From NCBI GenBank assembly GCA_036504055.1, contig DASXVU010000048.1, forward strand, positions 160,481 through 224,480: 64,000 nt of DNA. Reading direction: 5' to 3'. This DNA comes from Methanomassiliicoccales archaeon (GTDB taxonomy: Archaea; Thermoplasmatota; Thermoplasmata; Methanomassiliicoccales; UBA472). Shown piece by piece: positions 50,045 through 59,856 of this stretch. The position numbers and the translations under genes were made by a program. Position 1 is the first letter of the stretch, and each line of letters opens with the position of its first letter. The notes under the pieces are model-generated. The model was not told the origin of the DNA. It saw only the letters and a program-made list of their open reading frames with translations, and made no database searches.

Positions 50045-53000
50045 ATGGTGATCAGAGGGGGAAATCCATTGCATTCGAGGTCAAGGATCGGTATCATCAT
50101 CTTGATGGTCGCACTGGGAATGATGCTGGGGGTAATGATCATGGCGGCCACCGGCCCGGTCGCGGCCCTGACCACAGGGGATGAGAATTTTGAATACCAG
50201 ATCATCGAAAGCGGGACAGCTGTCGAGATAACCAAGTACAACGGGACAAGCTCCATTGTCACGATCCCCGCATCGATCGGTTCCCTTCCGGTGACCTCGA
50301 TCGGAACATGGGCCTTCGCCAGCAACAACACGGTCGTCCTGACCTCTGTCCAGATACCAGACACCGTTACGTCCATCGGCGAAGGTGCGTTCTCCGGGAC
50401 GGGTTCGTTGACCCGGATGGAGTTCAAAGGAAGCGCTCCCAGCCTCGGCGTTGATTGGATCTTGGACCATGCCGCCGACCTGAAGGTCTATTACATCTAT
50501 GGAGCCACTGGCTTCACCTCCCCCATATGGGAAGGCATCGCTTCGGTCGCCATCTGCCACCTGGTCATGGACAAGAATTTCGGAACGACCAACGCTGCAG
50601 GAACGTATGACGAGGGATCGCAGGTCCCCCTTTCCGCCGCCCCTCCCACCGCCAATGCGGGCGAGCAATACGTCTGGAATGGATGGACCGGGACCGGTCC
50701 CGGATTCTATACTGGTCTAGACCCGACCCCCACGATCACCATCGGCGGGGACATCACCGAAGTAGCCTCTTGGACCAAGCAATACCGGGTCACCGTCTCG
50801 TCCGATCCGGTGACCGGGGGTACGACCATCCCGACCGCAGGCGCCCAGTGGGTCAATGCCGGTTCCCTCTCGGTCCAGGCGAACCCGTCGACCAGCTATG
50901 GCTTCTCATCCTGGTCCGGCACCGGTCCCATCACCTTCAATGCCCAATCTTCCTCAACGGTGGCGACCGTTTCCGGTCCGGGAACCATCGCCGCGGTCTT
51001 CGTTCAAAATTCCGTCGAGGTGACGATAACGTCCAGCCCGGCGGGACCAGGATATGTCGTGGTGGACGATATCCCCGTCTTGACGCCCCACACCTACGAT
51101 TGGGTGTCTGGGTCAAGCCATACGCTCAAAGCGTCAGCGAGCGTAGCGGTAGGGTCGAACGAACAGTATGCGTTCAATTCATGGAGCGATGCCGGCGATC
51201 GGGATCGAACTCTCGTCGTCAACGCCGCGGCGACACTCACCGCCAATTTCGACCATCAGTACAAGGTCACGATGGCGACCAACGGCGGTTCCACCGTTCC
51301 GGCGGTCGGCGCTCACTGGTATAACGTCGGATCGCAGGTGAACCTGGATGCCACCGCCCCGACCGCCGGCACGGGGGTTCAGTACGTCTGGAGCGGCTGG
51401 ACCGGAACGGGTACCGGCAACTACACCGGGACCGGCAGGTCTGTCACCAACGCCGTGGCCGTCAACGGGCCGATCACCGAGACAGCGCATTGGAATGAAA
51501 GGTACCAGCTGACCATGGCCACGAACTTCGGCACGACCGATCCTTCGACCGGGTCATGGTACGATGCCGGAGCTACGGTAACGATCACCGCCACGGCTCC
51601 CAGCACGATCACGGGTGAGCGGTATCTGTTCACATCATGGACCGGATCCGGCTCAGGTAGTCATTCCGGATCCGGCGAACCTATCACCAATGTCGTCACC
51701 ATGAACGGCCCCATCACCGAGACCGCTTCCTGGACGCATCAGTACCAGCTGACCATGGCCACGAACTTCGGCACCACCGATCCGGTCACCGGATCCTGGT
51801 ATAGCGCGGGCGTCAAGGTCACCCTCACCGCGACGCATCCCACAGCCTCAAATGGTGAGCAGTATGTGTTCACCTCATGGACCGGATCGGGGACAGGCGG
51901 TCATAATGGGAACGTCAACCCTGCCACCAACGCCGTCACGATGAACGGCCCCATCACCGAGACCGCCAGCTGGAACCACCAGTACCAGGTGTCCTTCGCT
52001 GTCTCCCCATCGGTCGGTGGCACGACCTCACCGTCCGGACTTGTGTGGGAGAACGCCGGCGCGCTTCCGATCGTGGCGACGCCATATTCGGGCTATGGGT
52101 TCTATTCGTGGGGCAGTGACACAGCCTCGATAACGTTCGATGCACAGACAGCTTCGACCACAGCGGTCCTAAGCGGGCCGGGAACGATCACCGCCACGTT
52201 CACGGTGAGGGTGACTATCGCCTCCGGTCCGTCCGGCACGGGCTATGTTCTGGTGGACGGCGTGGCGACGGCGACCCCATACACGTTCGATTGGTTGCCG
52301 GGGTCCATTCATTCCCTTGAGGCTCTCGGTAATGTGACCGTCGGAGCGGGAGAGAGATACTCATTCACTGCCTGGAGCGATGTAGGCGCACCGGTCCATT
52401 CCTATGCTGTGACAACGGCAGGTACGGTCACCGCCGCCTTCGCCCACCAGTATCTGGTCACGATGGCGACGAACGGCGGTACCACCACCCCGGCGACCGG
52501 CACCCACTGGTATAACGTCGGGTCACAGGTAACGCTGGACGCACCCCCGCCGACGGCAGGGACCGGAGCACGATACGTCTGGAACGGATGGACCGGCTCG
52601 GGTACCGGCAACTACACCGGGACCGGTAGGTCTGTCACCAACGCCGTGACCGTCAATGGCCCGATCACCGAGACCGCCGGCTGGACCAAGCAATACCAGG
52701 TCTCCTTCGCCGTTACGCCGGCAGGAGGGGGCACCACCACCCCCAACGGCACCGGCTTGTGGTATGATGCCGGGCCGCTCTCGATCCAGGCCACATCGGC
52801 CGTGGACTACGCGTTCTCCACCTGGACCAGCGGGTCCGCATCGGTGACGTTCAACTCGCAGGCCTCTTCGACCGTCGCGGTCATAGACGGTCCGGGCACC
52901 ATCACCGCGAACTTCGTGGTGGCCCTGGGCATCACCATCACCTCCAGCCCGACCGGCTCTGGATACGTCCTGGTCGATGGTGGTCCGATCACCACCCCGG

Positions 53001-55225
53001 CCAACTTCAAATGGACCGCCGGGACCCATACGATAGAGGCGGTGTCGATCGTTCCGGGCGTGACCGGAGAACGGTACGTCTTCAACTCCTGGAGCGACGG
53101 AGGGGTCCAGACCCATGTCTACACGGTCACCGCCCTGACCGATACGGTCATCGCGAACTTCGATCATCAATTCCTGCTAACCATGCAGACCGGCCTCGGC
53201 AGCACCACGCCGGCCGCCGACGGGGCCGGTACCTGGGAGAGCGCCGGTTCCAGGATCACGATAAACGCGTCAGCCCCCTCCGTGGCCTCGGCCTACGAAC
53301 GGTATCAATGGGTCGGCTGGACCGGGTCCGGTCCAGGCAATTACAGCGGCACAGCGGACACACCGGCGGCCGATATCACCATGAACGGGCCGATCACCGA
53401 GATCGCCAGCTGGAGCCATCAATACCAGGTAGCGATATCCACGAGCCATGGCACCACCGCTCCGGCAGCGGGGATCCAATGGTTCGCTGAAGGGTCATCG
53501 ATCATGCTAGCCGCCACTTCACCGACGTCCATGGCCGGAGAGCGGTACGTCTTCAACGGCTGGACCGGGACCGGGACGGGAAGCTACACCGGCACGGCCA
53601 ATCCGGTCACCGACGCCATACTGGTCCGCGGACCCATCACCGAGAACGCTTCCTGGACCTGGCAGCACGTGCCCGACGCCCCGGGCGGCCTCACGGCCAA
53701 TTCGGGTGACGGTTATGTCAACCTGAACTGGACCGCCCCGGCGGACGGGGGCTTGGCGGTCGACCATTACGTGGTCTACCGGGACGGGATGAAGGTGGGC
53801 ACGGTCACCGCCCTGACGGCCACGATCTCCGGTCTTACCAATGGCCAGTCCTACTCGTTCACCGTCGCCGCGCACAATCTGATCGGGAACGGGCCGAACT
53901 CGACCGCGGCCGTGATCAAGCCGTTGAAGTTCCCTAGCGGCCTGACCCTGGAGATCACCTCGCCGTTGCCAGGCTCCTACCACCGGACCGGCATCGTGCT
54001 TCTGGAATGGACAGTGTCCGACCTGAGCTCCAGCGTGATCAGGACCGAGGTGTCCCGGGACGGGACGAACTGGAACATCGTGACGGGCACCAGCTACCTG
54101 ATCCGCGGGCTTGCGGACGGGAACTACATCCTCTCCGTAAGGGCGACCGACGCCGCCAACAACGTGCTCACCGAAAGGGTCAGCACGGTGGTCGACACCA
54201 CCGCGCCCGCCGTGACCATCACCGTCCCGATGCAGGGGGCGATCCTCGGGTCCCGGACGGTGACGGTCACTTGGAGCGTCCTGGAGCAGGTCTCCGGCCT
54301 GGCCAGGATCGAGATGAGCGGTGATGGGACGAATTGGGTGGACCAGACCGGGAACAGCGGTTACCTGACGGTCCCGGAAGGCTCGGGCATCGTCTGGGTC
54401 CGGGCGACGGACAACGCCGGCAACGACATGGTGGCCACCGTACCGTTCACCGTCGACACGATCGCGCCGGTCGCGCTGACCTGGTCCCCGACCGGCAGCG
54501 CCGAATCCACCCTGACATCGGTGACGGTCGCTTTCAACGAGGTCATGAACCGTTCGTCCACCGCCGTCACCGTCGGCGGCATCCCAGGAACGGCGGCATG
54601 GGGCGGGGACAACGTCACCTTCACGCCATCGGAAGCGCTCCTGGGCTCCAAGACGTACTACGTTTCGGTCACCGGTACCGACCTGGCCGGGAACGCCGTC
54701 AGGGAGAACTGGACGTTCCAGACCGCGGCGGTGGGGAAGATCTCCGGCATCCTGTACGGCCATGACGGGAAGGTCCTGCCCAACACGGTGGTGACGCTGA
54801 TCGGCCTGTCCACCGGCGCCCGGACGGAGATGGGGCACATCGGTCTGGCCGTGTCCGCCACCGCCGGCAAGGTGGGTGAAACGACGTCCGACGCGAAGGG
54901 GGCCTTCACATTCTACGACGTGGCCATCGGTAGCTATTCCATAGAGTTCACGGAGGTCGGGTTCGTGACGAAGAGCATGGACGTGGCGATGACCACGGAC
55001 TCTGTGGTCAACGGGGGACTGACCGTGGAGCCGGGCAAGCTGGTCGTAGATCCGGGTAACGGCGCCATATTGATAGGGGTCGTCCTTGGGGTGTGCGCCA
55101 TCCTGACCTTCGTCGTCATCCTGGTCCGCCGGAGGGGTGTTAGGTCCAACGACCATAGCACCGGGCAGGGCCCGGTCGACGACGGAAAACAGGTGGATGA
55201 AGGAAAAGGCCCAGAAAAGGAATGA
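50045..55225 (+). CDS. Adhesin-like surface protein with BspA LRR, 13 InlB-type repeats, FN3 and C-terminal anchor (3)
   Basis: 1726 residues from ATG; a TTG at 50069 preceded by AGAGGGGGAAATCCA is an attractive alternative start, giving HSRSRIG as in the paralogues. Order: signal peptide (IGIIILMVALGMMLGVMIMAA); a short BspA-type LRR region (about 45-160); 13 InlB B-like units in the order a-b-c-a-a-a-b-c-a-b-c-a-a; FN3 (PGGLTANSGDGYVNLNW); two Ig-like domains (one ending VWVRATDNAGND); Big_5-like (TVAFNEVMNRSSTAV); carboxypeptidase-regulatory-like (GKISGILYGHDGKVLPN); transmembrane helix (AILIGVVLGVCAILTFVVIL); charged tail. It is the largest of three paralogous adhesins; its LRR part is shorter and its repeat part longer than in the others. 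Confidence 0.88.
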   Translation: MVIRGGNPLHSRSRIGIIILMVALGMMLGVMIMAATGPVAALTTGDENFEYQIIESGTAVEITKYNGTSSIVTIPASIGSLPVTSIGTWAFASNNTVVLTSVQIPDTVTSIGEGAFSGTGSLTRMEFKGSAPSLGVDWILDHAADLKVYYIYGATGFTSPIWEGIASVAICHLVMDKNFGTTNAAGTYDEGSQVPLSAAPPTANAGEQYVWNGWTGTGPGFYTGLDPTPTITIGGDITEVASWTKQYRVTVSSDPVTGGTTIPTAGAQWVNAGSLSVQANPSTSYGFSSWSGTGPITFNAQSSSTVATVSGPGTIAAVFVQNSVEVTITSSPAGPGYVVVDDIPVLTPHTYDWVSGSSHTLKASASVAVGSNEQYAFNSWSDAGDRDRTLVVNAAATLTANFDHQYKVTMATNGGSTVPAVGAHWYNVGSQVNLDATAPTAGTGVQYVWSGWTGTGTGNYTGTGRSVTNAVAVNGPITETAHWNERYQLTMATNFGTTDPSTGSWYDAGATVTITATAPSTITGERYLFTSWTGSGSGSHSGSGEPITNVVTMNGPITETASWTHQYQLTMATNFGTTDPVTGSWYSAGVKVTLTATHPTASNGEQYVFTSWTGSGTGGHNGNVNPATNAVTMNGPITETASWNHQYQVSFAVSPSVGGTTSPSGLVWENAGALPIVATPYSGYGFYSWGSDTASITFDAQTASTTAVLSGPGTITATFTVRVTIASGPSGTGYVLVDGVATATPYTFDWLPGSIHSLEALGNVTVGAGERYSFTAWSDVGAPVHSYAVTTAGTVTAAFAHQYLVTMATNGGTTTPATGTHWYNVGSQVTLDAPPPTAGTGARYVWNGWTGSGTGNYTGTGRSVTNAVTVNGPITETAGWTKQYQVSFAVTPAGGGTTTPNGTGLWYDAGPLSIQATSAVDYAFSTWTSGSASVTFNSQASSTVAVIDGPGTITANFVVALGITITSSPTGSGYVLVDGGPITTPANFKWTAGTHTIEAVSIVPGVTGERYVFNSWSDGGVQTHVYTVTALTDTVIANFDHQFLLTMQTGLGSTTPAADGAGTWESAGSRITINASAPSVASAYERYQWVGWTGSGPGNYSGTADTPAADITMNGPITEIASWSHQYQVAISTSHGTTAPAAGIQWFAEGSSIMLAATSPTSMAGERYVFNGWTGTGTGSYTGTANPVTDAILVRGPITENASWTWQHVPDAPGGLTANSGDGYVNLNWTAPADGGLAVDHYVVYRDGMKVGTVTALTATISGLTNGQSYSFTVAAHNLIGNGPNSTAAVIKPLKFPSGLTLEITSPLPGSYHRTGIVLLEWTVSDLSSSVIRTEVSRDGTNWNIVTGTSYLIRGLADGNYILSVRATDAANNVLTERVSTVVDTTAPAVTITVPMQGAILGSRTVTVTWSVLEQVSGLARIEMSGDGTNWVDQTGNSGYLTVPEGSGIVWVRATDNAGNDMVATVPFTVDTIAPVALTWSPTGSAESTLTSVTVAFNEVMNRSSTAVTVGGIPGTAAWGGDNVTFTPSEALLGSKTYYVSVTGTDLAGNAVRENWTFQTAAVGKISGILYGHDGKVLPNTVVTLIGLSTGARTEMGHIGLAVSATAGKVGETTSDAKGAFTFYDVAIGSYSIEFTEVGFVTKSMDVAMTTDSVVNGGLTVEPGKLVVDPGNGAILIGVVLGVCAILTFVVILVRRRGVRSNDHSTGQGPVDDGKQVDEGKGPEKE

Positions 55226-55311
55226 TCGTAAAGGCTGGAGGACGGGCCGCGTGCCTGAACGAATCCTACCCCGGATTCTTTCCCCCAGTTCCGCCGGACC
55301 GACACGATAGG

Positions 55312-55319
55312 TTTATATT
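55312..55319 (+). promoter_or_regulatory. TATA box of the DUF1059 gene
   Basis: TTTATATT centred 38 bases before the ATG at 55354. The predicted leader of about 12 bases includes AAGGTAAGG. It excludes the longer in-frame start at 55222. Confidence 0.55.
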
Positions 55320-55353
55320 AACACCGTTACAGACACTGTTCCAAGGTAAGGAA

Positions 55354-55524
55354 ATGCCATCGTTCAAGTGCGCAGACATCGGGATGCAATGTCCCTTTGA
55401 GGTCAAGACCAAGACCCAGGAAGAGCTCATGAAGGCCATCGCCGCACATGCGGCGACGGAGCACAAGATGACGGACGTCCCGCCGGACATGATGGCCAAG
55501 ATCAAGGCCGCCATCAAGCCGTGA
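55354..55524 (+). CDS. DUF1059 family small metal-binding-type protein
   Basis: 56 residues: MPSFKCADIGMQCPFEVK and the AIAAHAATEHKMTDVPPD helix are characteristic of DUF1059. The two Cys and two His could bind a metal ion, which is the usual family prediction. Cytosolic; function unknown. The start follows AAGGTAAGGAA, and a TATA box lies at 55312-55319. A run of eight T follows the stop (55561-55568). Confidence 0.8.
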   Translation: MPSFKCADIGMQCPFEVKTKTQEELMKAIAAHAATEHKMTDVPPDMMAKIKAAIKP

Positions 55525-55560
55525 GCAATTCCATCGATATTTTGCGGCCGGTCCAAACCA

Positions 55561-55575
55561 TTTTTTTTCTCTTTC
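55561..55575 (+). terminator. T-tract terminator after DUF1059
   Basis: Eight consecutive T followed by CTCTTTCT, 37 bases after the DUF1059 stop. Typical archaeal T-tract terminator. Confidence 0.5.
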
Positions 55576-55865
55576 TATCGGCCCGTATCCCTATTCATTT
55601 TGCGATATTCTGGTCAAAGTTTCGCCTGGCATCAGCTGCCTCACATCGCGCGGACTCAAATGCTACCAGAAATGTTCGGGAACGATGCCGGGAAGTCTAA
55701 GGAGCGTAGGAGAAATAAGTCTGATCACGCCGTCCCTGCCTGATCGACTGATATCATCGCTCAGAGGTCATCCTGATCGGAGCATCATAACGAGCCACTC
55801 GAATTCCGGTCCGGTCCTGGTTCCATGGCAATCTATTAGTTCCCTATCGCTGATGTTGCTGGGCA
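55576..55865. other. Intergenic region before the PAS histidine kinase
   Basis: No gene supported in these 290 bases. A clear TATA box for the downstream kinase was not found; TCTATTAG near 55830 is the best candidate. No hairpin or repeat stands out. Confidence 0.3.
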
Positions 55866-58400
55866 ATGCCGAGAGTCGTCTATGTCGATGATGAACCGAG
55901 ACTTCTTGAGATAACCAAGACGTTCCTCGAACAGGACGACGAGATACACGTGGACATCGAGGAGCTTCCCCATCGTGCCCTCGCCGCCATCGCAAGCGGC
56001 ACCTATGACGTGATCGTGTCCGACTACCAGATGCCCACGATGGACGGCATCGAACTTCTGAAGACATTAAGAGCGAAAGGTGACCGCACGCCGTTCATCC
56101 TGTTCACCGGCAGGGGGCGCGAGGAGGTCGCCATCGAGGCGATCAACAACGGGGCCGATTTCTACCTGCAGAAGGGCGGCGACCCCCAGGTCCAGTTCCG
56201 AGAGCTGAAGAACGCCATCATCCAGCTGGCCCAGAGGAGAAGGGCGGAGGGGCTGGTGGCCCAGGGCGAAAGGAAGTACCGGGACCTGGTGGAGGGCGCC
56301 AACAGCATAATCCTCAAGCTGGACCCGGCAGGCAACATAGTCTTCATGAACACGTTCGGGATGCAGTTCTTCGATGCCGGGCATGAGACCATCGGCAAAC
56401 CGGTCATCGGCACGCTGGTCCTGCCCCAGGACTATCCGGACCTGGGCCTGGCCGAGCAGTTCCAAAAGTTCCTTACCTCCGGCAAGCACAGTGACAGTTA
56501 CACCTTCCCGGCCAGGTCCGGCGGCAAGGAGGCATGGGTCTCCTGGACCCTCCGGGAGGTCCGGGACACGTATGACCGGGTGACCGAGCTGTTGGCGATC
56601 GGGAACGACGTCACCGCCCTGAAACGGACCGAGATGAAGCTCCAGCACTCCACGGCGGTCCTCAGAGCTACCCTGGACTCCAGCGACGAAGGGATCCTGG
56701 TGATCACCGATGACGGGGTCATATCGGAGCACAACCTCCGGTTCCTGGATATGTGGCGGATACCATCATCCATCATGGAGACTGGGTCCGCACAAAGGGT
56801 GATCGACTACGCCAAGAACCAGCTGAAGGACCCGGACCGGTTCGCACGATATGTCGAGGACTGCCGGAACAATCCGGACCAGGACGGTGTCATCATCCTG
56901 GAGTTCCAGGACGGGCGGGTCGCCGAGGTCTATTCCACGCCGGAGAGGATCGGCAACGAGATAGTCGGGTGGTTCTTCAGCTTCAAGGACATCACCCGGC
57001 AGAAGGAGTTCGAGTCGCGCCTGATGCTGCAGCGGGAGAACATGAGGAGCCTGTTCGTCAGCAACCCGGCGAACATGCTGCTGATAGAGCCGGACACCGA
57101 CCTTATCGTACACGCGAACAAGGCGGCCTGCAGGTTCTACGGTTACGACGAGGGTACGATGTCCAGGATGAAGCTGTCGGACATCAGCATCCTGCCGCTG
57201 GAGGAGTACTGGAACCGGATCCGGTCGGCGAAGAACAACGAGAAGAACTATTTCTTCGCCCCGCACCGCCTGGAGAACGGGGAGGTCCGGGACGTGGAGA
57301 TATTCCTGGCCCCGATATCCTACAAGGGGCGCGTCCTGCTGTTCGGCATCGTGCAGGACATCTCCAACACCAAGAGCACCAGGAGATTGATCAAGGAGAC
57401 CAAGCTCAAGCAGAACCGCATCCTGGACTGCCTTTCCGAGGGGATAATCGCCGTGGATGCGGAGAACCGGATCGTATTCGCCAACGAACGTTCGTCGGAG
57501 GTCCTGGGCCTGCCTCTGGACAAGCTGGTGGGGGTCGACCCGGACGTGTTCCTGTGCGACGAGTCGAAGATATCCCCGTTCGCCAACCCGGCCAAGCGCA
57601 GGAGGGGCGACAGGGCGCATCTCGATTACCGGTTGAAGAGGAGCGACGGCTCCAAGTTCTGGGCGGCAGTCTCGGTCAATCCGTTGTTCACCGATGAGGT
57701 GTACGAAGGCTCGATATTCACGCTGAGGGATATCACCGAGCGGAAGGAGGCGGAGATGGAGGTGCGGAAGGTCCGGCATAAGCTCGAGCTTCTGGGAGAC
57801 ATAACCCGCCACGACATCCAGAACCAGGTCACCACGATCATGGGGAACGTTGAGCTGGGCAGACGGCCTGGTGCCGACCCAACGGAGCGGCTGGATCGCA
57901 TAGAGCAGGCGGCTGTGATCATCGGTTCGCACATCGAGTTCGCCAAGGACTACCAGGAGCTGGGCACGACCGCCCCGACCTGGCAGGGCGTGGCTGATAC
58001 GGTCGAGGGGCTGGGCATCGCCAAGAACGTGGCGAGCCTGGAGATATCCGGCCGGGCGCGGGGTCTGCAGGTCAGCGCCGACCCGATGCTGAAGAAGGTG
58101 TTCCACAACCTGCTGGAGGACAGCGTCAAGTACGCGGGCAAGCCGCCGCGGGTGACCATCGACTGCCACGCCGCCGGGGACTGCCTCATGATCGCCTATC
58201 AGGACAACGGTCCGGGCGTTCCGCCGGCGGAGAAGGAAAGCATATTCGAGAAGGGCCACGGGCATGGGACCGGCCTGGGGCTGTTCCTTTCCAGGGAGGT
58301 CCTGGCCATCACCGGGATCACGATAAAGGAGACCGGCAGACCGGGAGAGGGGGCGAGGTTCGAGATGCTCATCCCCCCGGGGCAGTTCCGGTTCCTGTAG
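55866..58400 (+). CDS. Soluble hybrid histidine kinase: receiver, several PAS domains, kinase core
   Basis: 844 residues, no transmembrane segment. The receiver (about 1-120) has VDDE and phosphoacceptor Asp53 (SDYQMPTMDGI). At least four PAS modules follow (about 135-640; starting points include YRDLVEGANSIILKLD, LRATLDSSDEGILVI, MRSLFVSNPANMLLIE and RILDCLSEGIIAVD). The kinase core has the H-box DITRHDIQNQVTTIMGNVEL, an N-box (FHNLLEDSVKY), G1 (DNGPGVPPAEKESIF) and G2 (GHGTGLGLFLSREV). It senses an intracellular cue through PAS and phosphorylates an unknown receiver. The Bat-like regulator next door (58416-59066) is convergent, not in the same operon. Confidence 0.88.
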   Translation: MPRVVYVDDEPRLLEITKTFLEQDDEIHVDIEELPHRALAAIASGTYDVIVSDYQMPTMDGIELLKTLRAKGDRTPFILFTGRGREEVAIEAINNGADFYLQKGGDPQVQFRELKNAIIQLAQRRRAEGLVAQGERKYRDLVEGANSIILKLDPAGNIVFMNTFGMQFFDAGHETIGKPVIGTLVLPQDYPDLGLAEQFQKFLTSGKHSDSYTFPARSGGKEAWVSWTLREVRDTYDRVTELLAIGNDVTALKRTEMKLQHSTAVLRATLDSSDEGILVITDDGVISEHNLRFLDMWRIPSSIMETGSAQRVIDYAKNQLKDPDRFARYVEDCRNNPDQDGVIILEFQDGRVAEVYSTPERIGNEIVGWFFSFKDITRQKEFESRLMLQRENMRSLFVSNPANMLLIEPDTDLIVHANKAACRFYGYDEGTMSRMKLSDISILPLEEYWNRIRSAKNNEKNYFFAPHRLENGEVRDVEIFLAPISYKGRVLLFGIVQDISNTKSTRRLIKETKLKQNRILDCLSEGIIAVDAENRIVFANERSSEVLGLPLDKLVGVDPDVFLCDESKISPFANPAKRRRGDRAHLDYRLKRSDGSKFWAAVSVNPLFTDEVYEGSIFTLRDITERKEAEMEVRKVRHKLELLGDITRHDIQNQVTTIMGNVELGRRPGADPTERLDRIEQAAVIIGSHIEFAKDYQELGTTAPTWQGVADTVEGLGIAKNVASLEISGRARGLQVSADPMLKKVFHNLLEDSVKYAGKPPRVTIDCHAAGDCLMIAYQDNGPGVPPAEKESIFEKGHGHGTGLGLFLSREVLAITGITIKETGRPGEGARFEMLIPPGQFRFL

Positions 58401-58415
58401 AATGATTCATATTTT

Positions 58416-59066
58416 TCAATGACCTTCGAGGACCTGGTCCAACAGTCTGTTCTCCGCCTTGCGGAGGTGTTCGACGACGGTGGAACGGGACAGCCCGACC
58501 GCCTTGGCCAGGTCCCCTGCGCTAATGCTCCGGGGATAGTTGTAGTAACCTAGGCGTTTTGCCTCCAGGAGCAGTTCCTTCTGCCTCGCGGTCAGAGAGG
58601 AGAGCATCTCCGGACCTTGGAACGTTGCCTCCTGTATCGAGACCCTGACCGTTTCACCGAATTCCCTGAGCAATGCGACCATCTTCCGGATCGATTCATC
58701 GTCGCCGATGAAACTGTACACGATCATTTCACGGCTGACCTTCATCGGCGTGGTCCACACGAGATCGAGATCGAATCTCTTGGCCATCAGCTCGAACTCG
58801 GGAGGGGCCTTGGCCTTCACCAGGACGACCGCCTCGTTCTCCGTCTCTTCGATGACGTTGACGACCTCCATGACGCCGAGCGAACCGTTGGAGCGGACCG
58901 AACCTCCCGGAAGGAAGCGGATACGGACGACACCGAGCTTCTCCCCATGCTGAAGGTCGAGGCGGAGCAGATCGACCATCTCGATCTCTTCGATGCCGTC
59001 CATGAACGATCCCTGAAGCTTACGGACCATTTCGTTCGGATTGAGTTCGAGGATGACCTTGCGCAT
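58416..59066 (-). CDS. HTH_10 (Bat-type) transcriptional regulator
   Basis: 216 residues from ATG at 59066; the open frame reaches 59120, but a TATA box at 59091-59099 lies inside that extension. The N-terminal approximately 150 residues form a sensing domain without clear homology here. The C-terminus LTARQKELLLEAKRLGYYNYPRSISAGDLAKAVGLSRSTV...LRKAENRLL is the HTH_10 domain of archaeal Bat-like activators. No receiver is present, so the signal is likely a ligand or protein contact. It probably regulates genes nearby or surface genes, but nothing in the sequence proves a target. Confidence 0.85.
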   Translation of the reverse strand: MRKVILELNPNEMVRKLQGSFMDGIEEIEMVDLLRLDLQHGEKLGVVRIRFLPGGSVRSNGSLGVMEVVNVIEETENEAVVLVKAKAPPEFELMAKRFDLDLVWTTPMKVSREMIVYSFIGDDESIRKMVALLREFGETVRVSIQEATFQGPEMLSSLTARQKELLLEAKRLGYYNYPRSISAGDLAKAVGLSRSTVVEHLRKAENRLLDQVLEGH

Positions 59067-59090
59067 GCACTTTGAACCGTTTTCGTTGAT

Positions 59091-59099
59091 ATTTATATT
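59091..59099 (-). promoter_or_regulatory. TATA box of the Bat-like regulator
   Basis: AATATAAAT read on the forward strand side, TATA element on the reverse strand, centred 29 bases before the ATG at 59066. It predicts a leaderless mRNA and fixes the start codon. Confidence 0.55.
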
Positions 59100-59157
59100 A
59101 CCGTACATGAACGGCGACATTGACTAAGCCTGCCGATTCCGTTACCCGTTGATAGCA

Positions 59158-59838
59158 ATGAAGGTCACTAAGGTCATCGGGTCATCTCTTTTCATACTGA
59201 TGTTCCCTGTTCTGATCATCCTGCTCTCTGGGGATCTGACCTGGCCGGAAGGGTGGATATTCAGCATATGGTTCATCCTGCTCTGCTATTCGACGATCTA
59301 TTACCTGTATCGAAAGGACCCGGAGCTGTTGGAGGAACGATACAAGAAGCCTGGCACCGGCAACGAGAAGGGCTGGGATCGGTATGTCGTCGCCGGCCTG
59401 GCGATCGGTTTCATATCATGGATAGTAGTGATGCCGCTGGACGCGCGGAGGTACGGATGGTCCCCGGAGTTCCCGCTGTGGGTAAAGGTGATCGGGGCGG
59501 CGATGTTGATCGGGTCCTACTATCTTTTCTTCAGGTCATATGCCGACAACACCTTCCTGTCGCCATTGGTCAGGATACAGGAGGAGAGGAAGCAGTCGGT
59601 GGTCTCGACCGGGGTCTATGGGTTTGTCAGGCACCCGATGTACCTTGGCGCGATAATGATGCTGACCGGTACGCCCCTACTGCTCGGTTCCGAGTTCGGG
59701 TTGTTCATCGGCATAGTGGTCACCATACTCCTGATGGGTAGGATAATCGGTGAGGAGAAGATGCTCGGCAAGGAACTGGAAGGTTATTCTGAATACACCA
59801 AGAAGGTCCGGTACCGACTGTTCCCGGGCATTTGGTGA
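59158..59838 (+). CDS. Isoprenylcysteine carboxyl methyltransferase-like membrane protein, second copy
   Basis: 226 residues from ATG at 59158 (a TTG three codons upstream is unneeded). Multiple hydrophobic helices (SSLFILMFPVLIILLSG, WIFSIWFILLCYSTIYYLY, YVVAGLAIGFISWIVVM, VIGAAMLIGSYYLFF) precede the signature STGVYGFVRHPMYLGAIM and the EEKMLGKELEGYSEYTKKV segment. Same superfamily as 16562-17155, but a separate branch with a longer N-terminus. Predicted S-adenosylmethionine-dependent membrane methyltransferase; substrate unknown. Confidence 0.8.
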   Translation: MKVTKVIGSSLFILMFPVLIILLSGDLTWPEGWIFSIWFILLCYSTIYYLYRKDPELLEERYKKPGTGNEKGWDRYVVAGLAIGFISWIVVMPLDARRYGWSPEFPLWVKVIGAAMLIGSYYLFFRSYADNTFLSPLVRIQEERKQSVVSTGVYGFVRHPMYLGAIMMLTGTPLLLGSEFGLFIGIVVTILLMGRIIGEEKMLGKELEGYSEYTKKVRYRLFPGIW

Positions 59839-59856
59839 AAGGACAGGTTCTCCGAC

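Noticed and set aside
56766..58265. 499-codon frame antisense to the PAS histidine kinase
   Set aside because: No recognisable motif; the sense strand encodes a full kinase with all ATP-binding boxes.
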